Shown here piece by piece: positions 17,640-26,049 of a DNA stretch of 44,154 nucleotides. The position numbers and the translations under genes were made by a program. The DNA is from an uncultured Pelagibacteraceae bacterium. Lineage in GTDB: Bacteria > Pseudomonadota > Alphaproteobacteria > Pelagibacterales > Pelagibacteraceae. Numbering within the stretch: the stretch's first letter is position 1; every line of letters begins with the position of its first letter. The stretch lies in assembly GCA_902518185.1 (NCBI GenBank), contig CABYFG010000007.1:1-44154 (forward strand), read 5' to 3'. A model generated the notes under the pieces. It saw only the letters and a list, made by a program, of their open reading frames with translations, made no database searches and was not told where the DNA came from.

Positions 17640-19999
17640 ATATTCTGCGAACTTCTTATAACTTTGTTTTTACAATTTAATAAAAGTTTTTTTTCTTTCA
17701 ATAAATTTTTAAACATTATTTCTCCACATCCAATTGCAGCAGGTATATTTAGCTCATTACATCTTATTGTCATATGAGAATTTGCACCACCATATTTTGT
17801 TATTAAGCCTTTTATTTTGTATCCAAAAATCCAATCAAAGCCTGGATCTGCATTATCAATCATTACAATCTTATTATTTATATCTAAACTACTTTTTCCT
17901 TTCTCAAGGTAAATTGTATCAGAGTCAACAATTTCATTCGAAACAAAATTGGGTACACTTACCACAGATGCTCCTACATAAGCATTAGATTTTTCGACTA
18001 TTATTTCTGGAAGGTTAATATGCCTATCAAATTTACTTAGTAGCTTATTTTTTTTTATAATTTTATGTAGTTTTTTTGTGTTTTTATTTTTATGTTTAAT
18101 AATATCTTTAATACTTAATTGTTCTATGTCATTGAGTGTAATCTTATTTATTTTTGCAAATATCTTTATATTTTGTAAAATTACATTTATACTTTTAGTA
18201 AATATAAACTTGGCATATTCTCTAGAAGAAATAGATTTTTTAAAATAGTCAAGAAGCTCCTCAGTTTTTAGATTCAACTTATTTTTTTTAATTAAAATAT
18301 TTATTTTATTTAATGTATTTTTTTTAAATCTAAATTTTTTTTGTTTAATATTTAGTTTATTTTTTTTGTTATTAATGAATACTTTTTTATCGAGCTCAGA
18401 GTAACATTTGGAATTGATATCGTAAGTACCTGCCCTTAGATGTCCATACTTTTTAATAAACTCTGTATAATTTTTTGATTTGTAAATTTTATTTTGATCC
18501 TCTAAAAATTCAGAGGTTATAGTTGAAATTGATTTTTCAAATTTACTCAATTCTGTTTCATTTATAATTTTTTTTTTTAATAAAGATAAAAGATTATCTT
18601 TTGCTATAAATCCATGTCTTGCTAAAATAGAAAATGGAATTATCCCATATTTAATTGTTTGATCAATTATAAGTTTGATATTTGATAGGTTTCCATCAAT
18701 TTTATAAATATAAGTGTTCTGAAAATTTCTTAAAATTTCTATTTTAGATAAATTGTTTTCAATATTACCTAAAGAATTATTTTTAATATTTTTTATAAAT
18801 AAAGATAAAAAAATTTTTTTTAAATTTTTTTTAATAAAATTATTTTTTTTTCCTCCAAATATACTCGAAATTTTTTGATCTATATCAAAAGTAAAACACG
18901 TGGGTGCTAGTGAAAACTCAATTTTATCGTGTAATTCTGGCTCTTTCTTAAGTTTATTAATTCCATAATTTATTAAATGATCACTTAATTTATTTGTTAA
19001 TTCAATTGGTAAAAGAGAATTCAAACTTTTTCTAACATCAATATAGGGCTTGCCTCCAATTTTATACATGAGCCGCTTATCTTTAAATGACTTATAGCCC
19101 ATTAATTTTCTAGCTTTAAGCCAACTACTTTTAGTAATTAATTCTTCGTAAAGACTGTAACTTAATTGAGATGGATATTGACCGATCATTTCAACCGGAT
19201 TCCAATCAGACATTTGACTCAATAAAGTTGTTTTTCCACTTATATCATTTTTATCAGACAAGAAATAATTACTTATTTTTTTATTTATCTTATAAATTTC
19301 TCTCTTAAAGTCTTTTTTAACTATTTTATTATCTGTATTTACGGTCACTATGGGTCTAACCTGAAATAAGAATAATTCATTTTTTTTGGATAAACCAAAC
19401 TCTATATCTAATGGACTATTTCCATAAAAATTTTCTATTTCTTTGGTTGCTTTAATGATTATCTTAAAACGTTTTGATCTAACAAAATTAGATTTGTCCT
19501 TTAAAATATAAAGAGTTTTATTTGAATAAGTTGAAGACCCTGATGTAATTGTATTTGTTAGTCCAGTCACATCATCATAATTTATTGTATAGTAAAGATT
19601 ATAATTTAAAAAGTTTCCTGTAAATATAACGCCACTCATTTTTATATTTGTTATCATTTCTTGAACCAGAATCTGCTCATTTAAAATATTAACAGAATAC
19701 TTTTTATAACTTTTAATAACTTTTTTGATTGTACTTTTTATTTGGTTCCTATTTTTCGGATTTATATTTAAGACAGATTCAAACATTCCAGCCGCAGAAG
19801 TTTTTAAATTATCCTCATTACTTGATGAAGACCTAATTACAATTTTTTTTTTATTGATAAAGTTTTTTTGAATATCTTTAATAATTAGATCTTTATTATT
19901 ATTCCAATTTTTAACCTTAAAAACGTATAATTTTGGAACTATAAAATTTTTAAGTTTATTTTGAATTTGAATTAATGTGTCAGCTTTAGAGGTTGTCAT
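17636..19999 (-). CDS. His-swivel dikinase; candidate L-glutamine kinase (Cj1418-like)
   Basis: This 787-residue protein begins with a PEP-synthase-type ATP-grasp domain: TTSKADTLIQIQNKL, IVIRSSSSNED (about 54-63), AAGMFESVLNI, VQEMI and FLFQVRPI near 210. The C-terminal 80 residues are the swivelling phosphohistidine domain, GLITKYGGANSHMTIRC with the catalytic His near 742. No PEP/pyruvate TIM barrel follows, so it is neither PEP synthase nor PPDK. The order ATP-grasp, middle substrate domain, terminal His domain is that of rifampin phosphotransferase and of C. jejuni Cj1418, the glutamine kinase that starts MeOPN synthesis. Its four-base overlap with a Cj1417-like gene makes Cj1418 the best match. 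Confidence 0.78.
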   Translation of the reverse strand: MTTSKADTLIQIQNKLKNFIVPKLYVFKVKNWNNNKDLIIKDIQKNFINKKKIVIRSSSSNEDNLKTSAAGMFESVLNINPKNRNQIKSTIKKVIKSYKKYSVNILNEQILVQEMITNIKMSGVIFTGNFLNYNLYYTINYDDVTGLTNTITSGSSTYSNKTLYILKDKSNFVRSKRFKIIIKATKEIENFYGNSPLDIEFGLSKKNELFLFQVRPIVTVNTDNKIVKKDFKREIYKINKKISNYFLSDKNDISGKTTLLSQMSDWNPVEMIGQYPSQLSYSLYEELITKSSWLKARKLMGYKSFKDKRLMYKIGGKPYIDVRKSLNSLLPIELTNKLSDHLINYGINKLKKEPELHDKIEFSLAPTCFTFDIDQKISSIFGGKKNNFIKKNLKKIFLSLFIKNIKNNSLGNIENNLSKIEILRNFQNTYIYKIDGNLSNIKLIIDQTIKYGIIPFSILARHGFIAKDNLLSLLKKKIINETELSKFEKSISTITSEFLEDQNKIYKSKNYTEFIKKYGHLRAGTYDINSKCYSELDKKVFINNKKNKLNIKQKKFRFKKNTLNKINILIKKNKLNLKTEELLDYFKKSISSREYAKFIFTKSINVILQNIKIFAKINKITLNDIEQLSIKDIIKHKNKNTKKLHKIIKKNKLLSKFDRHINLPEIIVEKSNAYVGASVVSVPNFVSNEIVDSDTIYLEKGKSSLDINNKIVMIDNADPGFDWIFGYKIKGLITKYGGANSHMTIRCNELNIPAAIGCGEIMFKNLLKEKKLLLNCKNKVIRSSQNI

Positions 20000-20169
20000 A
20001 TAAGGCCTGATCTTGATTATTCATTAATAAATTCTATTTATCTTGTAGAAAATTGTTATATTCTTTAATTAATTATATTATATATTAAATTTGTATATAT
20101 TTTAAATTACACTTTTTTTGATTAAATAAACGATTATAAGACATGCCATATAATATCTAATTTTCTAAT

Positions 20170-20619
20170 ATGAAAAAATCTCCTAAAATTATAAACGCAG
20201 ATATTTCATTTGATGACAGGGGTGAAATTGTTCATTGTAATAATTTTGATTTTAAGAAAAATAACATAAAAAGATTTTATAAAATTCAAAATAATAATAT
20301 TAATTTTGTAAGAGCTTGGCACGCTCATAAAAAAGAAAATAAGTTTATCTTAATTTTAACTGGATCTTTAAAAATTTGTACAATCAAAATTGATAATTGG
20401 AAAACCCCGAGTAAAAATTTAACAAAATCTACTTTTATTATTAATGAAAAAAAACCACAAATATTGTTTATTCCAGGAGGCTATGCACACGGCACACAAA
20501 ATTTAACCCAAGATACAAAATTTATTGTTTTTTCAAATCTAAATATTAAAGAAAGTATCAAAGACGATTATAGATTCAAAAGTAATTATTGGGGTGATTG
20601 GATCATCAAAAGTAGATAG
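20170..20619 (+). CDS. WxcM/FdtA-like sugar-nucleotide isomerase or epimerase (cupin)
   Basis: A 149-residue cupin related to RfbC and to sugar 3,4-ketoisomerases. DDRGEIVHCNNFDF, RAWHAHKKENKFI, GSLKICTIKIDNW and FIPGGYAHGTQNL carry the His residues of the barrel. It opens a three-gene plus-strand run. A TATAAT at 20149-20154 lies only 15 bases before the ATG and no Shine-Dalgarno sequence is visible, so a near-leaderless transcript is possible. The exact reaction is unclear: 3,5-epimerisation and 3,4-isomerisation are both compatible. Confidence 0.75.
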   Translation: MKKSPKIINADISFDDRGEIVHCNNFDFKKNNIKRFYKIQNNNINFVRAWHAHKKENKFILILTGSLKICTIKIDNWKTPSKNLTKSTFIINEKKPQILFIPGGYAHGTQNLTQDTKFIVFSNLNIKESIKDDYRFKSNYWGDWIIKSR

Positions 20620-20626
20620 TTATTAA

Positions 20627-22024
20627 ATGTATAAAAACAACTTTCTTACTAAAAACAACACCATTAAACAGGCTTTCGGTAAAATAAATGGTGAATTTGG
20701 AAAAATATTATGTGTTGTTGATAGTAAAAGATCTCTAATTGGTGTCTTAACAACTGGAGATCTAAGAAGAGGAATATTAGCAGGATTTAATTTAAATGAC
20801 AAAATTGAAAAAGTTTATTCAAATGATTTTTCTTTTGTCTACTTACACGAATTAAAAAAAAAAAAATTTATAAGTAGTAAATTTAATACAAAAAAATTAA
20901 CTGACTCTATTTATCAAATACCTATCGTAAATAAAAAGAAACAAGTTATAAGTATTGTTAGTTTAGAAAAATTAATAGATTCCTTAGGAGATAATTCAAA
21001 AAAAATCTCTTTAAAAAAAATAAATTACCCAAAAATATTGGTAGTAGGTGGAGCAGGATATATTGGAGCAAATCTGTGTTTGAAATTACTGAAGAAAAAA
21101 TACCAAGTAGTGGCTGTAGACAAATTATTATATGACAAATCTGTCATTAAAAAATACTTAAATAAATACAAAAAATTTAAATTTATTAGAGGAGATATTT
21201 GTGATTTAAATGTTCAAATTGATGTAATTAAAAATGTAGATGCTGTAGTATTTTTGGCAGAAATCGTGGGAGATCCAGCTTGTAATGCTAGACCAGAAGA
21301 TGCTTTAAAAACAAACTACTTATCAATATCAAGTATGGCAACTCTTTGCTCTCATCTAAATATCACAAAATTTATTTATACATCATCGTGTAGTGTTTAT
21401 GGTGTAAATAAAAAAAATGACTTACTAAATGAAAAGTCAGATCTTAACCCTCTGTCTCATTACGCTAGAATGAAGATAATGTCAGAAAAAACTTTATTAA
21501 ACTTTCGTACTAACAATTTTAAACCAACAATATTTAGATTAGGCACAGTTTTTGGACCTTCCTTGAGAAATAGATTTGATTTAGTCGTAAATACGATGGC
21601 TAAAAATGCTTATTACAATAAAGAAATAATTGTAAACGGGGGAGAGCAATGGAGACCTAATATTCATGTCGATGATGTTGTTGATGGAATTATAACAGCT
21701 ATTCAAACATCTTCAAAAAAAATAGGAAGTAAAATTTTTAATCTTTCTTCTGATATTTCAAATTATCAAATAAAAGGTCTTGCAAGTGAAACAAAAAAAA
21801 TATTTCCAAAAGCAAATGTAAAAGTTGTCAAAAGCTTAATTGATGGAAGAAATTATAGGGCTTCATCTGAATTATTTTATAAAGCTACTGGATTTAAAGC
21901 TGTAAAAAGTGTTTTACAAGCAAACAAAGATTTTAAAAAAATGTTTTTAAAAGATAAAAAGTTTAATCCCAATAATAAAATATTTAATAATTTTGAAATA
22001 ATAAATGATACAAAGAAAAAATAA
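20627..22024 (+). CDS. CBS-domain/NAD-dependent epimerase fusion
   Basis: Residues 1-120 of 465 form a CBS pair: TIKQAFGKINGEFGKILCVVD, LIGVLTTGDLRRGIL, then YQIPIVNKKKQVISIVS. This module normally precedes the sugar nucleotidyltransferase of legionaminic acid clusters (PtmE type). Here, from about 135, it is followed instead by an extended SDR: ILVVGGAGYIGANLCLKL, EIVGDPACNARPEDAL, YTSSCSVYG, the active-site HYARMK and GEQWRPNIHVDDV. The SDR probably acts on a nucleotide sugar and the CBS pair may sense adenine nucleotides. Ends by overlapping the aminotransferase gene by 20 bases. The SDR is not of the PseB type. Confidence 0.82.
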   Translation: MYKNNFLTKNNTIKQAFGKINGEFGKILCVVDSKRSLIGVLTTGDLRRGILAGFNLNDKIEKVYSNDFSFVYLHELKKKKFISSKFNTKKLTDSIYQIPIVNKKKQVISIVSLEKLIDSLGDNSKKISLKKINYPKILVVGGAGYIGANLCLKLLKKKYQVVAVDKLLYDKSVIKKYLNKYKKFKFIRGDICDLNVQIDVIKNVDAVVFLAEIVGDPACNARPEDALKTNYLSISSMATLCSHLNITKFIYTSSCSVYGVNKKNDLLNEKSDLNPLSHYARMKIMSEKTLLNFRTNNFKPTIFRLGTVFGPSLRNRFDLVVNTMAKNAYYNKEIIVNGGEQWRPNIHVDDVVDGIITAIQTSSKKIGSKIFNLSSDISNYQIKGLASETKKIFPKANVKVVKSLIDGRNYRASSELFYKATGFKAVKSVLQANKDFKKMFLKDKKFNPNNKIFNNFEIINDTKKK

Positions 22025-23207
22025 AAGATTTCTCCCATACAGCAAACAAAATATCGATAAAAGCGATATTGACTCAGTATTAAAAGTTTTAAAAAGTAAT
22101 TTTATAACTCAAGGTCCAGAAATAAGTAATTTTGAAAAAAATTTTGCTAAGTACGTGGGGGCTAAATATGCTGTTGCCTGTGCAACAGGTACAGCAGCAC
22201 TTCATATTTCGTGTCTTGCTTTAAATTTGAGTTCAAAATCTAATGTTTTAACCTCGCCGATAACTTTTGTCGCCTCTGCTAACTGTGCTGAATTTATAGG
22301 GGCTAATGTTGATCTAGTGGATATTGATGAATCTAATCATTGTATGTCAGCTTACGAACTAGAAAAAAAACTTAAAAAAAATAAAAAAATAGATCTTGTA
22401 ATAATTGTACATATGGCTGGCCAAAGTGCAGAAATGGAGAAAATATATAAACTAAAAAAGAAATATAAATTCAAATTAATTGAAGACTCTTGTCACGCAT
22501 TAGGAGGAAGATATAAACAATTTAAGGTAGGATCATGTAAATTCTCTGACATATCAACTTTTAGTTTCCATCCTGTAAAACCAATAACTACCGGTGAAGG
22601 TGGAATGGTTACTACTAATAATAAAGAAATTTACGAAAAATTAATTTTGTTTAGAACTCATGGTATTACTAAAAATCCTCGAGATTTTACAAGTAAGAAA
22701 AATTCTAAAGATAATAATGGCAATATTAACCGTTGGTATTACGAAATGTTAAATCTAGGATACAATTACAGACTTACAGATATTCAAGCTATTCTTGGAA
22801 AAAATCAATTAACTAAACTAGACAAATTTACCAAAGAAAGAAATAAAATTGCCAAAAGGTATGATGCTGCCTTTAAAAAAAATGATTTAATTTCAATTCT
22901 AAATGTAAAACCAAACACTTATCATGCTTATCATCTTTATACCTTATTAATTGATTTTAAAAATTTAAAAAAATCAAGAAATGAAATTATGGAAAAATTA
23001 GCTAGTTTTAATATTGGATCACAAGTTTTGTATATACCAATTTATCACCAACCATATTATAAAAAGAAATATAACTTTAAAATTAAAAATTTTAAAAATT
23101 CTGAGAATTATTATCAAAATGCGCTCAGTATACCCATTTTTTTTGGTTTAAAAAAAAAGGAGCAAGATTTTATTATATCAAAGATAAATAGCGTTATTTC
23201 TAAATAA
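22005..23207 (+). CDS. pseC: DegT-type aminotransferase, PseC-like
   Basis: The 400-residue PLP enzyme reads QNIDKSDIDSVLKVLKSNF, ITQGPEISNFE, TSPITFVASANCA, IEDSCHALGG and SFHPVKPITTGEGG, with the PLP lysine near residue 192. WYYEMLNLGYNYRLTDIQA follows. This pattern is close to PseC, which aminates UDP-2-acetamido-2,6-dideoxy-L-arabino-hexos-4-ulose on the way to pseudaminic acid. PseH, PseI and PseF in the window support this. Other 4-aminotransferases such as perosamine or FdtB types are less likely. The gene ends 43 bases from a convergent kinase gene. Confidence 0.82.
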   Translation: MIQRKNKRFLPYSKQNIDKSDIDSVLKVLKSNFITQGPEISNFEKNFAKYVGAKYAVACATGTAALHISCLALNLSSKSNVLTSPITFVASANCAEFIGANVDLVDIDESNHCMSAYELEKKLKKNKKIDLVIIVHMAGQSAEMEKIYKLKKKYKFKLIEDSCHALGGRYKQFKVGSCKFSDISTFSFHPVKPITTGEGGMVTTNNKEIYEKLILFRTHGITKNPRDFTSKKNSKDNNGNINRWYYEMLNLGYNYRLTDIQAILGKNQLTKLDKFTKERNKIAKRYDAAFKKNDLISILNVKPNTYHAYHLYTLLIDFKNLKKSRNEIMEKLASFNIGSQVLYIPIYHQPYYKKKYNFKIKNFKNSENYYQNALSIPIFFGLKKKEQDFIISKINSVISK

Positions 23208-23216
23208 ATAGAAATA
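23195..23216. terminator. Weak hairpin between convergent genes
   Basis: An inverted repeat with stems TATTTCTA (23195-23202) and TAGAAATA (23209-23216) and a six-base loop spans the stop codon of the aminotransferase gene, in the gap between convergent genes. The stem is AT-rich and there is no clean T-run after it, so termination is only a possibility. Confidence 0.3.
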
Positions 23217-23249
23217 AAAAGTTTTATATTTTAAATATTTAATCTTATT

Positions 23250-23786
23250 TTATTTTTCATCAATTTGCTTAAGTATTTTTTTTAATATTTTTTTTTTTGT
23301 AAGAGACTTATTCCACTTGATAAATAATGAAGGTTTTTTTGGAATATCATATTTTAAATCTAAACCAGCCATGTTTTTAATTTGACCAGCAAAAAACTTC
23401 TTATATAGTTTTTTTGGATCTCTTTTTTTTAACTCATTAATAGGTACATCTAAGAATATATCAGTATTATTTTTAATTTTTTTATATTCATTTTGGACAT
23501 CTTTAATTAAGGCCATTGCTGCAATTACAACAAATTTATCCATTTTGATAAATTCTTTACAAAGTTTCACATATTTTAATCCAAGTGTCTTTCTTTTTTG
23601 GTAAGTAAAAAAAAGTGATTTCTTTATTTTTAATCTTTTTCTTAAGATATCTCCATCAAGTAAAATAATATTTGAATACTTTTTTGATAATATCTTTTTA
23701 ATTTGTAAAGATATTGTCGATTTTCCTGAGCCTGAAAGACCAGTTATCCATAATAAGCCGGAAGGTTTTTTTTGTTTTTTAATCAA
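23250..23786 (-). CDS. CysC-like kinase; candidate CDP-phosphoramidate kinase (Cj1415-like)
   Basis: The 178-residue P-loop kinase has ITGLSGSGKST (14-24), LLDGDILRKRL (42-52) and a C-terminal KRDPKKLYKK with GQIKNMAGLDL, which places it in the adenylyl-sulfate kinase family. But the APS-binding segment, usually FxSPY/HR, is replaced by AAMALIKDVQNE (89-100), and no ATP sulfurylase gene is present in the window. C. jejuni Cj1415 is annotated as CysC yet phosphorylates the ribose of CDP-phosphoramidate in MeOPN synthesis. Given candidates for the three preceding enzymes in this window, I favour that role. A true APS kinase feeding the adjacent sulfotransferase-like proteins is the main alternative. 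Confidence 0.7.
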   Translation of the reverse strand: MIKKQKKPSGLLWITGLSGSGKSTISLQIKKILSKKYSNIILLDGDILRKRLKIKKSLFFTYQKRKTLGLKYVKLCKEFIKMDKFVVIAAMALIKDVQNEYKKIKNNTDIFLDVPINELKKRDPKKLYKKFFAGQIKNMAGLDLKYDIPKKPSLFIKWNKSLTKKKILKKILKQIDEK

Positions 23787-23812
23787 TTTGCTATTTATTA
23801 AATTGAATTTTT

Positions 23813-25096
23813 TTAAGTATAATTTTGTTTACCTGAGCCTTTAAAATATTTTTGCTTAAATAACCTTGGAATATGCCATATCCGAACAAAAAATTTAAAA
23901 ACAACTGCAATAATACTTAATGATTCAACACTTGTTAACTTGAGTTTTCTAAATCCAGAAAATGCAAAAGCACAATATAATGACCAACTATCATTATTTT
24001 TTGAAAATTTTTTATGATTTTTATAGTCAAAAAAATAACGATCATCAATTTTTGTCAAATCTACAGGACATGTAGAAATTTTGCTTATTTTTTCCATAAT
24101 ATCACTTGTTTCTTTATCAATAACTTTTATTTCATCTTCAGAAAGTATATCTTTGTAATAATCATTTGGTTTTTTATTTATGCCTTTACTTTTTCCTTGT
24201 TGAGAATTACCCATCCAAGGTACATTCATTAATGTAGGTTCATACAGTATACTTTCAGTTTTTATTTCAACTTTTTCACACAAATAGTCGATGATTTGTT
24301 TTGGATCCTTTGCAAGATTCTCAAACCTGTAAACAACAAAACTATTTTCGTTACCAAACTTTTCTTGCAACAGTCTTATTCTTGTAATTGATGTATTCCA
24401 AGTTCTTATAATTGAGTTGAGATCATATTGATTAAAATTTTTTATTAAGGATTTGGGTGGAAGCGGTTTTGAAAATCTTCTAGCACCAAAATATCTTCTT
24501 GCAATTCTTGTTTTTTCTGCTGCAACATATCCCTTAATATTCCTTATCGGTACAGCAACAATTGATTTATTAAAATCTTCGAAGTATTTTTCAAAATTGT
24601 TTAAAAACAAACCATTGCTATCGTGTTGTATTACAACTTTTGGATTTTTGATATTTTTTCCTTGGTCCCAAGACTCAAAATAGGCTTTATGTTTGCCAGA
24701 ATAAAGTTCTAAATTATTCTCACTATTTTTACAATATTCATGTAACTTAGATATATAAAGATCATGATCAAAGTTTGTATTTACTTTAGTTTCGTAAAAA
24801 GCTTTCTCAAGATAATTCTTTCTAACTCCAAATTTATCACTTTTCTCTTTGCCCCAGGAAAAAACGGGCTCCTCCTTTTTAGTATCAAAATATTCATTTA
24901 AATTTAAATTTTCTTTAAAATCAGGAATATAAGTTGGAGATCCTGTAATTCTATCAACAAAACCGTATATATCTTTTTTAAAAGGAAAATTTAATTCCAT
25001 TGGATAGGAAGCTACATCACTGTGTCCATCAAATAATCTAGCCAGTAATGAACCACCACTTCTATTAATACCTGCAATAAATATAAACTTTTTCAT
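23813..25096 (-). CDS. Sulfotransferase-fold protein
   Basis: The 427-residue protein begins FIFIAGINRSGGSLLARLFDGH, the 5'-phosphate-binding loop of PAPS-dependent sulfotransferases. Around residue 185 is AVPIRNIKGYVAAEKTR, the 3'-phosphate-binding helix region, where the Arg is present but the usual Ser eight residues later is Ala. It is between the CysC-like kinase and a second sulfotransferase-fold gene. It may transfer sulfate from PAPS, or, if the kinase makes 3'-phospho-CDP-phosphoramidate, phosphoramidate from that analogous donor. The fold assignment is firm; the group transferred is not. Confidence 0.75.
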   Translation of the reverse strand: MKKFIFIAGINRSGGSLLARLFDGHSDVASYPMELNFPFKKDIYGFVDRITGSPTYIPDFKENLNLNEYFDTKKEEPVFSWGKEKSDKFGVRKNYLEKAFYETKVNTNFDHDLYISKLHEYCKNSENNLELYSGKHKAYFESWDQGKNIKNPKVVIQHDSNGLFLNNFEKYFEDFNKSIVAVPIRNIKGYVAAEKTRIARRYFGARRFSKPLPPKSLIKNFNQYDLNSIIRTWNTSITRIRLLQEKFGNENSFVVYRFENLAKDPKQIIDYLCEKVEIKTESILYEPTLMNVPWMGNSQQGKSKGINKKPNDYYKDILSEDEIKVIDKETSDIMEKISKISTCPVDLTKIDDRYFFDYKNHKKFSKNNDSWSLYCAFAFSGFRKLKLTSVESLSIIAVVFKFFVRIWHIPRLFKQKYFKGSGKQNYT

Positions 25097-25097
25097 T

Positions 25098-26048
25098 TTA
25101 AAAAGTTAATTCATTATTTTCATATCGAAAAATCAGATTGTTTAAAATTTTTTTGTTTTCATTTGAAAGTTTAGAAAAAATTTTTTGATAATTTTTTTCT
25201 CGTTGCTTATAATCAACTTTTCTTGGGCATTTTTGTTCTTTTAAAACATTCTTTAAAAATTTTGTTTTACCTATATTAAATCTTAAACATATTTCATTGA
25301 TAAATTTATTTGGATTAGTCACAAATTTATCATACTTTATTAGAACAATATTTTTCTTTTTTGATGAATTTAAATAACTTTTTTTAAAGATCTTATTTAA
25401 ATTAGAAATCATTTTAACAATCTTATCTTCATCAGTTTTTTGTTTTGATATTTGATTTTCTATACCTAGACAAAAAAATGGTAAATTTGTTTTACCATAT
25501 TTGTAAGTTAATATAGTGTTTGTCACCCTAAAATAGTGTTTATTCATATAACCTTTTTTTATCCATGAGGTAACTAAATCTACTGGATGACGACTTATAT
25601 TGATTATTTTTGGAAAATTTAGTGATTTTTCTAAAAGTTTTAAATTTAAGAAAGCTTCATGAAATAATATTGGAAAAAAATTATTTTTAAATTCTTTGGA
25701 TTTTTCAAAAGAATTTTTTTTTATAGTTCTCATTCTTTTTAAATAAATTTTTTTTTTTTTATAATTATTTAAAGATGTAAAATCATTTTTTTTATTATTC
25801 AAATTTCTTCCTAATAATTTATCTTGTATGTTTTCATTAATTGCTTTCTTAATTATATAATTTGCAGTATTAAAATTAATCTTCTTCATATAGTGCATTA
25901 CTGAAACGTTTTCCGAAATTGTGTTAAAAAAAAATTGTTCACAATTTTTTAAGGATGAAATAATTGGACACAATAATGTTTTTCCTGATCTTGTTAGTCC
26001 AGTAATCAAAATAATTTTTTTTGCACTTATTTTTATATCAAAAAACAT
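25098..26048 (-). CDS. Sulfotransferase-fold protein with intact 3'-phosphate motif
   Basis: A 316-residue protein with IILITGLTRSGKTLLCPIIS at the start (5'-phosphate-binding loop) and INISRHPVDLVTSW near residue 155, the RxxxxxxxS motif that holds the 3'-phosphate of PAPS. It is tightly packed between the other sulfotransferase-fold gene and pseF, with one- to two-base gaps. The donor could be PAPS or a PAPS-like 3'-phospho nucleotide made by the CysC-like kinase. The acceptor is probably a sugar of the surface glycan. Confidence 0.72.
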   Translation of the reverse strand: MFFDIKISAKKIILITGLTRSGKTLLCPIISSLKNCEQFFFNTISENVSVMHYMKKINFNTANYIIKKAINENIQDKLLGRNLNNKKNDFTSLNNYKKKKIYLKRMRTIKKNSFEKSKEFKNNFFPILFHEAFLNLKLLEKSLNFPKIINISRHPVDLVTSWIKKGYMNKHYFRVTNTILTYKYGKTNLPFFCLGIENQISKQKTDEDKIVKMISNLNKIFKKSYLNSSKKKNIVLIKYDKFVTNPNKFINEICLRFNIGKTKFLKNVLKEQKCPRKVDYKQREKNYQKIFSKLSNENKKILNNLIFRYENNELTF

Positions 26049-26049
26049 T

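Noticed and set aside
17734..17988. Plus-strand ORF of 84 codons
   Set aside because: Antisense shadow of the dikinase C-terminus; no family features.
17636..19999. PEP synthase or pyruvate phosphate dikinase
   Set aside because: The phosphohistidine domain is at the very C-terminus and no PEP-binding TIM barrel follows, so the central-metabolism enzymes are excluded by domain order.
23195..23216. Strong bidirectional terminator
   Set aside because: The inverted repeat is real but AT-rich and lacks a clean T-run on either strand, so it is only reported as a weak candidate.
24453..24683. Plus-strand ORF of 76 codons
   Set aside because: It lies entirely within the sulfotransferase-fold gene on the opposite strand and has no recognisable motif.
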